DNA from: Pisaster brevispinus
Lineage: Eukaryota > Echinodermata > Asteroidea > Forcipulatida > Asteriidae
Assembly (NCBI GenBank): GCA_023634235.1
Contig: JAMKCF010000029.1
Location: 2,604,001-2,668,000, forward strand
Length of the DNA stretch: 64,000 nt
Reading direction: 5' to 3'
Part shown: positions 59,966 to 64,000 of the stretch, in pieces
Layout: each line of letters starts with the position of its first letter
Numbering within the stretch: position 1 is the first letter of the stretch
Notes under the pieces: generated by a model
What the model saw: the letters and a program-made list of their open reading frames with translations, nothing else
Told to the model about the DNA's origin: nothing
Databases searched by the model: none
Program-made: the position numbers and the translations under genes

Positions 59966-60645
59966 AATTAATGAGCTCTGAACAGTTCGTGAGGTCCATT
60001 GTTCCATTGTTATAAATACCTGACAAGGGTGCTCCCGTAAGCCCGCAGAAGTGAGTACGCAGGATTGCCCTTGTGGGGTCTGTTACACAATGAAACAGGG
60101 AAATTCTTTAGAAAGGGAATAATAGCACAACAATAGCAGGACACCACAAATCCGATGGGTAAGGTTGTGTGTGTTTGTGGGGGTATGACTGTGCCTTGGC
60201 GCAGACAGAGCTAGCTGTGAGCTTTCTCTGAGGGTGCACTATGACTACACCAATAGGCCAAAATTAATGAGCCGAGGTAATCTTTTTTTTTGAGGAGACT
60301 TTGACAAATTTAGGCATTAAAGTTGGTCCTATTTTGGCTTTGGATGTGGAGGGATGCTTCATGAAACTGGCAGCAAGTCGGTTGGGAAAAAACACATTTT
60401 CGGGGGCCTTATTTTCTGGGGTGATTAGCAAAAATTCAAAAAATTGAAATTGACAAATTTGAAGTTTAGTTGTCCGAAAATATATCTGATCGGTTTTCAA
60501 GAGGCTGAGAGACTTTTACGCCTTTTTTGAGTATTTTTGAATATTTTAGCATTGCTTGCTATGGGAGTTTATACAGTTTGGTGCACCCCTGAGCCTTCTT
60601 ATCGAACATAGCGCCCTCTATTGATTCAAAACACCCGCCAATCCC

Positions 60646-60841
60646 TTCGCTCGGCCCCAGCGGCCTATCCAGGACCGCTGGGATGGGCTAATCAGCTTGC
60701 ACAGATTCTTGTTCATGCGTGCAGTGCTCGCAGTGTGAGTGTGATGCATGATGGGACTGAGCATTAACCAATGAGCGTGCTTAATACGTTTGCCCATCCC
60801 AGCGCCTTTGGTTTTAAGGCAAGGCGGTGGGGAAGAACGAA
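60646..60841 (+). mobile_element. MITE copy 3 (family of 24619-24826), diverged
   Basis: It starts TTCGCTCGGCCCCAGCGGCC and ends GGCGGTGGGGAAGAACGAA, with a 10-bp internal deletion relative to copy 1. The flanking 9-mers GCCAATCCC and GCACCCCCC are no longer identical. Confidence 0.85.
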
Positions 60842-60911
60842 GCACCCCCCTGGCCACCACCCCGCCGACGTATACGCACGCGCACACACAAACGAGACGC
60901 AATATTTTTGT

Positions 60912-61901
60912 CCATACCACACGCTAGCTATGGGGCCACAAAAAAGCGTTCTGATTGGTCCGTTTCTGCAGAGGTCGTGCATTTTAAATAAGGTAAACTA
61001 AGGAAAGCGTTATTACACGTAATAATAATAAATAATAATAAAGACATTTGTAAAGCGCCTAATGCATAAGCCTCTAAGCGCATAAAGAGAACAATAAAAT
61101 ATACAAAGAGTGAAAGAAACAATTACAAATAAGCAGATTACAAATAAGCAGCTTCAAACAAATGTGTTTTTAACAGAGACTTAAAACAGTGTAAAGAACT
61201 AGCGTGGCGAATATGCACAGGAAGACCATTCCAAAGAAATGGTGCGGCGTAAGAAAATGATCTGTGGCCATAAAAAATAGAAGAAGCTCTTGTAGATGAA
61301 AGCAATGACTGTTGAGATGAACGTAAAGTCCGAGTAGGGGAATAATGGTGAACAAGTTCAGATAAATAAGCAGGAGATTGACATGTTTGAGCTTTGAAAG
61401 TTAACAAAAGAATTTTATAAATTGTACGAAACTTAACTGGGAGCCAATGCAATTTCATTAGTACTGGTGTAATATGGTGAGAACGAGGCAAGCAAGAAAC
61501 GAGGCGAGCGGCAATGTTTTGTACACGTTGAATTTTAGCAAGATCTTTATCAGGGAGTCCATACAGAAGAGAATTGCCGGAATCAAGTCTAGTTGTGACG
61601 AAAGCGTGAACAAGACGAAGAGTAGTAGCTTCATCCAGGTAGCGGCGAATCTGTGCTATTTTGGTACAGGGCCCTGGCCTTGGAGCACAGCATACGGTGT
61701 GTGTGGTGTTAACATTAGCGACACCGATAGGGCCCACAGTGTAGCACACGCACCGCATGCTGTGCTCCAAGGCCAGGGCCCTATACCACCGTACGTGTAA
61801 TAACGCTTTCCTTAGTTTACCTTATTTAAAATGCACGACCTCTACAGAAACAGACCAATCAGAACGCTTTTTTGTGGCCCCATAGCTAGCGTGTGGTACG
61901 G
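60912..61901. mobile_element. Foldback structure enclosing a LINE fragment and a second hairpin
   Basis: Arms 60912-61020 and 61793-61901 (109 bp each) are near-perfect inverted copies (blocks CACACGCTAGCTATGGGGCC and GGCCCCATAGCTAGCGTGTG). Inside, 61668-61695 (GGGCCCTGGCCTTGGAGCAC) pairs with 61758-61782, a separate hairpin. Confidence 0.82.
61020..61668 (-). pseudogene. LINE ORF2 C-terminal fragment and 3' tail
   Basis: The minus strand reads RLDSGNSLLYGLPDKDLAKI, QRVQNIAARLV, ITPVLMKLHWLPVKFRTIYK and APFLWNGLPVHIRHASSL, the standard C-terminus of CR1/L2-type or related non-LTR reverse transcriptases. It is 5' truncated. It is followed by a TTTATTATTATT tail at 61042-61019. The frame is intact over about 180 codons, so the insertion is fairly young. 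Confidence 0.85.
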
Positions 61902-62158
61902 AAAAAAAATCGCAAACGGGACGCACACCCAGACGTCAGCTGTATGTAAGAAGAAAAGACACTCAAAGCCGAGCCCAAGTAAAAGTAGTAAGTTAATCCA
62001 TGGATGGGATATTGGGATATTCAAATTAGGGTATAAAGAGGACCGTAAAAAGAGACGATGAGATTTGTTCCTGATCCTCATCTTAACAAAAATACTGTGA
62101 ATCGATGGACGAGACGTTGCCAACCTTGTTGGGCTGTTAATGTTTGTTATCAGTGGGG

Positions 62159-62785
62159 TTGTTCCGCCCCAACTTGATAATCGTCCCAACTATAGTTGGG
62201 ACTGGTCCCAACTTGAGTGTTAAAGTTGGGGCGTCCCAACTACAGTTGGGATCGCACTGAACACAAACCATCCCACGAATAAACTAAAGACATAATAATA
62301 TTAAGTATCATCATATGAAGTTTTAAAGACCACTTTCCCTTGAGAATATTTGAGATTAAACAAAATTGTGTTTTTCCGAGAGAAGGGAAACTAAATGCGT
62401 AGGCCTACTGAGACCATGGAGGTTAGTTAGTAAAGAAAGTGTCACCGGCGGCACTGTGAGCATGAGGCCGCTGTCCGCTGTCAGAACCCTCTAAAAACAC
62501 TATTTACACTGAGTTAGCGGTCCATTGTGAGCGATATATCGATATACTATCATTCCAAACCAGTTTTGACATGAGTTTGTACAGAGCCGAGACCCGGGTT
62601 TGAAATAAAGAATCTTGTTAATTAACGCAGATCGCATCAGGACCCACCCATGATCCGACCACGGTGTCCTGTTGAAGTCTATGGGCGATCCCAACTGTAG
62701 TTGGGACGTCCCAACTTTAACACTCAAGTTGGGACCAGTCCCAACTATAGTTGGGACAATTGTCAAGTTGGGACGGAACAGGGTT
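62159..62785. mobile_element. 625-bp element with about 96-bp terminal inverted repeats
   Basis: Ends TGTTCCGCCCCAACTTGA (left) and TCAAGTTGGGACGGAACA (right). The arms contain CCCAACTATAGTTGGGA and CCCAACTACAGTTGGGA. The interior has no transposase frame. Confidence 0.82.
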
Positions 62786-63079
62786 ATGGCTCTCTTCCAT
62801 GCCATGCTTTTAATTTTTTATATAAACATCGGTCTTATAATAATCATTCATAATCATAGTTCAACCAAGTTTGACTTTGAGTTCTACAATTTACAACAAC
62901 AAGTAACTTGACAGTTCATCACAGACAAAGACTCTGCAGGTGACATATTGGCCAGCCAATTGGCCCATGGTTGATCCTTTAATTTAAGTTAGTTTTGCCA
63001 TAGACTTGGACACAGTTTTAATTTAAATTGAGGTGCTGTGAATGTGATACTGTACTCCTTAAAAAAAGTCATCTGCTAC

Positions 63080-63205
63080 TGCAGTGCGTAGTACTAGCAG
63101 GTAGTCTAGTAGTAGTAGAAGAGTACTACTACTTATCATATATGAACACAGAATGTCAATTTAAAAAAAAAGGAGTACAGCGCCCCAGTAATACTGGGTT
63201 TAATT
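63080..63205. repeat. Solo end of the 23.6-kb foldback family
   Basis: TAGTAGTAGTAG and GGAGTACAGCGCCCCAGTAA match the right end of the element at 24150-24220, in the same orientation. Confidence 0.65.
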
Positions 63206-63496
63206 TGGTCCATGAGGGAAGGATGGTTAGTCACTGGTCATAGACATTGTGGCATCTTATTCTTAGCATTTGATACCTCCTTCATGTGTCCTTTGTCCTA
63301 TTACAGTATAATTAGTATTGCTGGTATTTGATTGTAATACAATTACAAATTGGATATTTAAAATTTACTTGTGTCTGTTCAATACATAAGTTATTTGTTG
63401 ACATGTTATCTGAGATCCAAGTACTAAGCTTCTATTTTCAGTACGTGTAGTGCTTTATAATTCAACAAACAATGACTGTAGTAAAGGTATACCCCG

Positions 63497-63620
63497 GTAC
63501 ACAAGTTCAAAGCTGACTTCACAAACTATTTTTGTCATGATGTGAACTTTCCACAGAGATCATTTCAAGGTCACGTGGTGTGTAAGTATAAACAGATGTA
63601 AAAGCGTTGAAGGGACAGAT
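63497..63620. repeat. Dispersed repeat copy matching 4302-4430
   Basis: CAAGTTCAAAGCTGACTT, GTGAACTTTCCACAGAGATC and CAAGGTCACGTGGTGTG recur in the same order as at 4.3 kb. Confidence 0.6.
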
Positions 63621-64000
63621 TGCACTGGTTTTTGAAGAATATTCACTTCAATTGTTAAAGTTTATCTTATTCTTAAAAGTAGAGTCATCATATGGTTTTT
63701 GTTAATGTAATGCTGATTTATAGGCAAAATTATCAGGAAAGATACATAACATTTGAAGTCACCTGTAAAAGTGTCAGTTGATTACAGTGCCTACTAATAT
63801 TGGGAAAACAGCAAAAAAACTGCCACAGGATAAAAATAACAATTTTTTTTGGGGGGTTATTATCAAAGTATGACCCTACCTAAAAAGCCCACAATGGCAA
63901 GTTCAGTGAAAATGGTATCTCTGTGTAGTACGCATACGTAACATTCACATTAGTTGCCATTCTTTTTTGTATGTTTAATGCATGATCATTATTTTCTCAG

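Noticed and set aside
63985..64000. 3' splice site at the very end (ATTTTCTCAG)
   Set aside because: It looks like an acceptor but no exon sequence follows inside the window, so it cannot be tested.

Overview
The window is eukaryotic and looks like a marine invertebrate, most likely a non-vertebrate deuterostome such as an echinoderm. This is inference from AT-rich introns, abundant ACATGTA strings, short miniature transposons with ends such as ACTGCAAAAACTGG and GGGTCGATTTCACAAA, tRNA-derived SINEs, and proteins that match bilaterian families with many phase-conserved introns. No operons, ribosome binding sites or bacterial genes are present, and most isolated ORFs are chance or repeat shadows.

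Three protein-coding genes can be reconstructed. (1) On the minus strand, 17383 down to 3598, is a complete 15-coding-exon gene for a 1474-residue FYVE protein of the SARA/endofin (ZFYVE9/ZFYVE16) family. All splice sites are GT-AG and all phases agree. (2) On the plus strand, 27873 to 41564, is a 14-exon gene for an 829-residue protein that joins an acidic repeat region, a GNAT acetyltransferase-like domain, a coiled coil and a C-terminal PARP-type ADP-ribosyltransferase domain whose usual HG histidine is a cysteine. I do not recognise it as a named gene. (3) On the plus strand, 52674 to 55701, is a two-exon gene for a 103-residue helical protein, perhaps distantly like FAM89/LURAP1. The first two genes are divergently oriented, with about 10 kb of repeat-rich DNA between their start codons.

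The rest is repeat-rich: 1-3 kb (two minisatellites and the likely 3' UTR of gene 1), 17-27 kb (5' flank with a 20-bp palindromic minisatellite, nested foldback elements and a pair of 208-bp MITEs with perfect 9-bp target duplications), 42-48 kb (dispersed repeats, nested MITEs, a decayed PiggyBac transposase), 49-52 kb (nearly empty), and 56-63 kb (several foldback elements, a LINE 3' end and an inverted-repeat transposon).

The most unusual structure is in the acetyltransferase/ADP-ribosyltransferase gene. Tandem arrays there repeatedly copy its own splice sites: the 3' splice site of exon 9 (about 20 upstream copies), the 5' splice site of exon 11 (seven copies), the 5' splice site inside the exon 3 coding repeat (five GT copies), and the 5' half of exon 6 with its 3' splice site (three copies).
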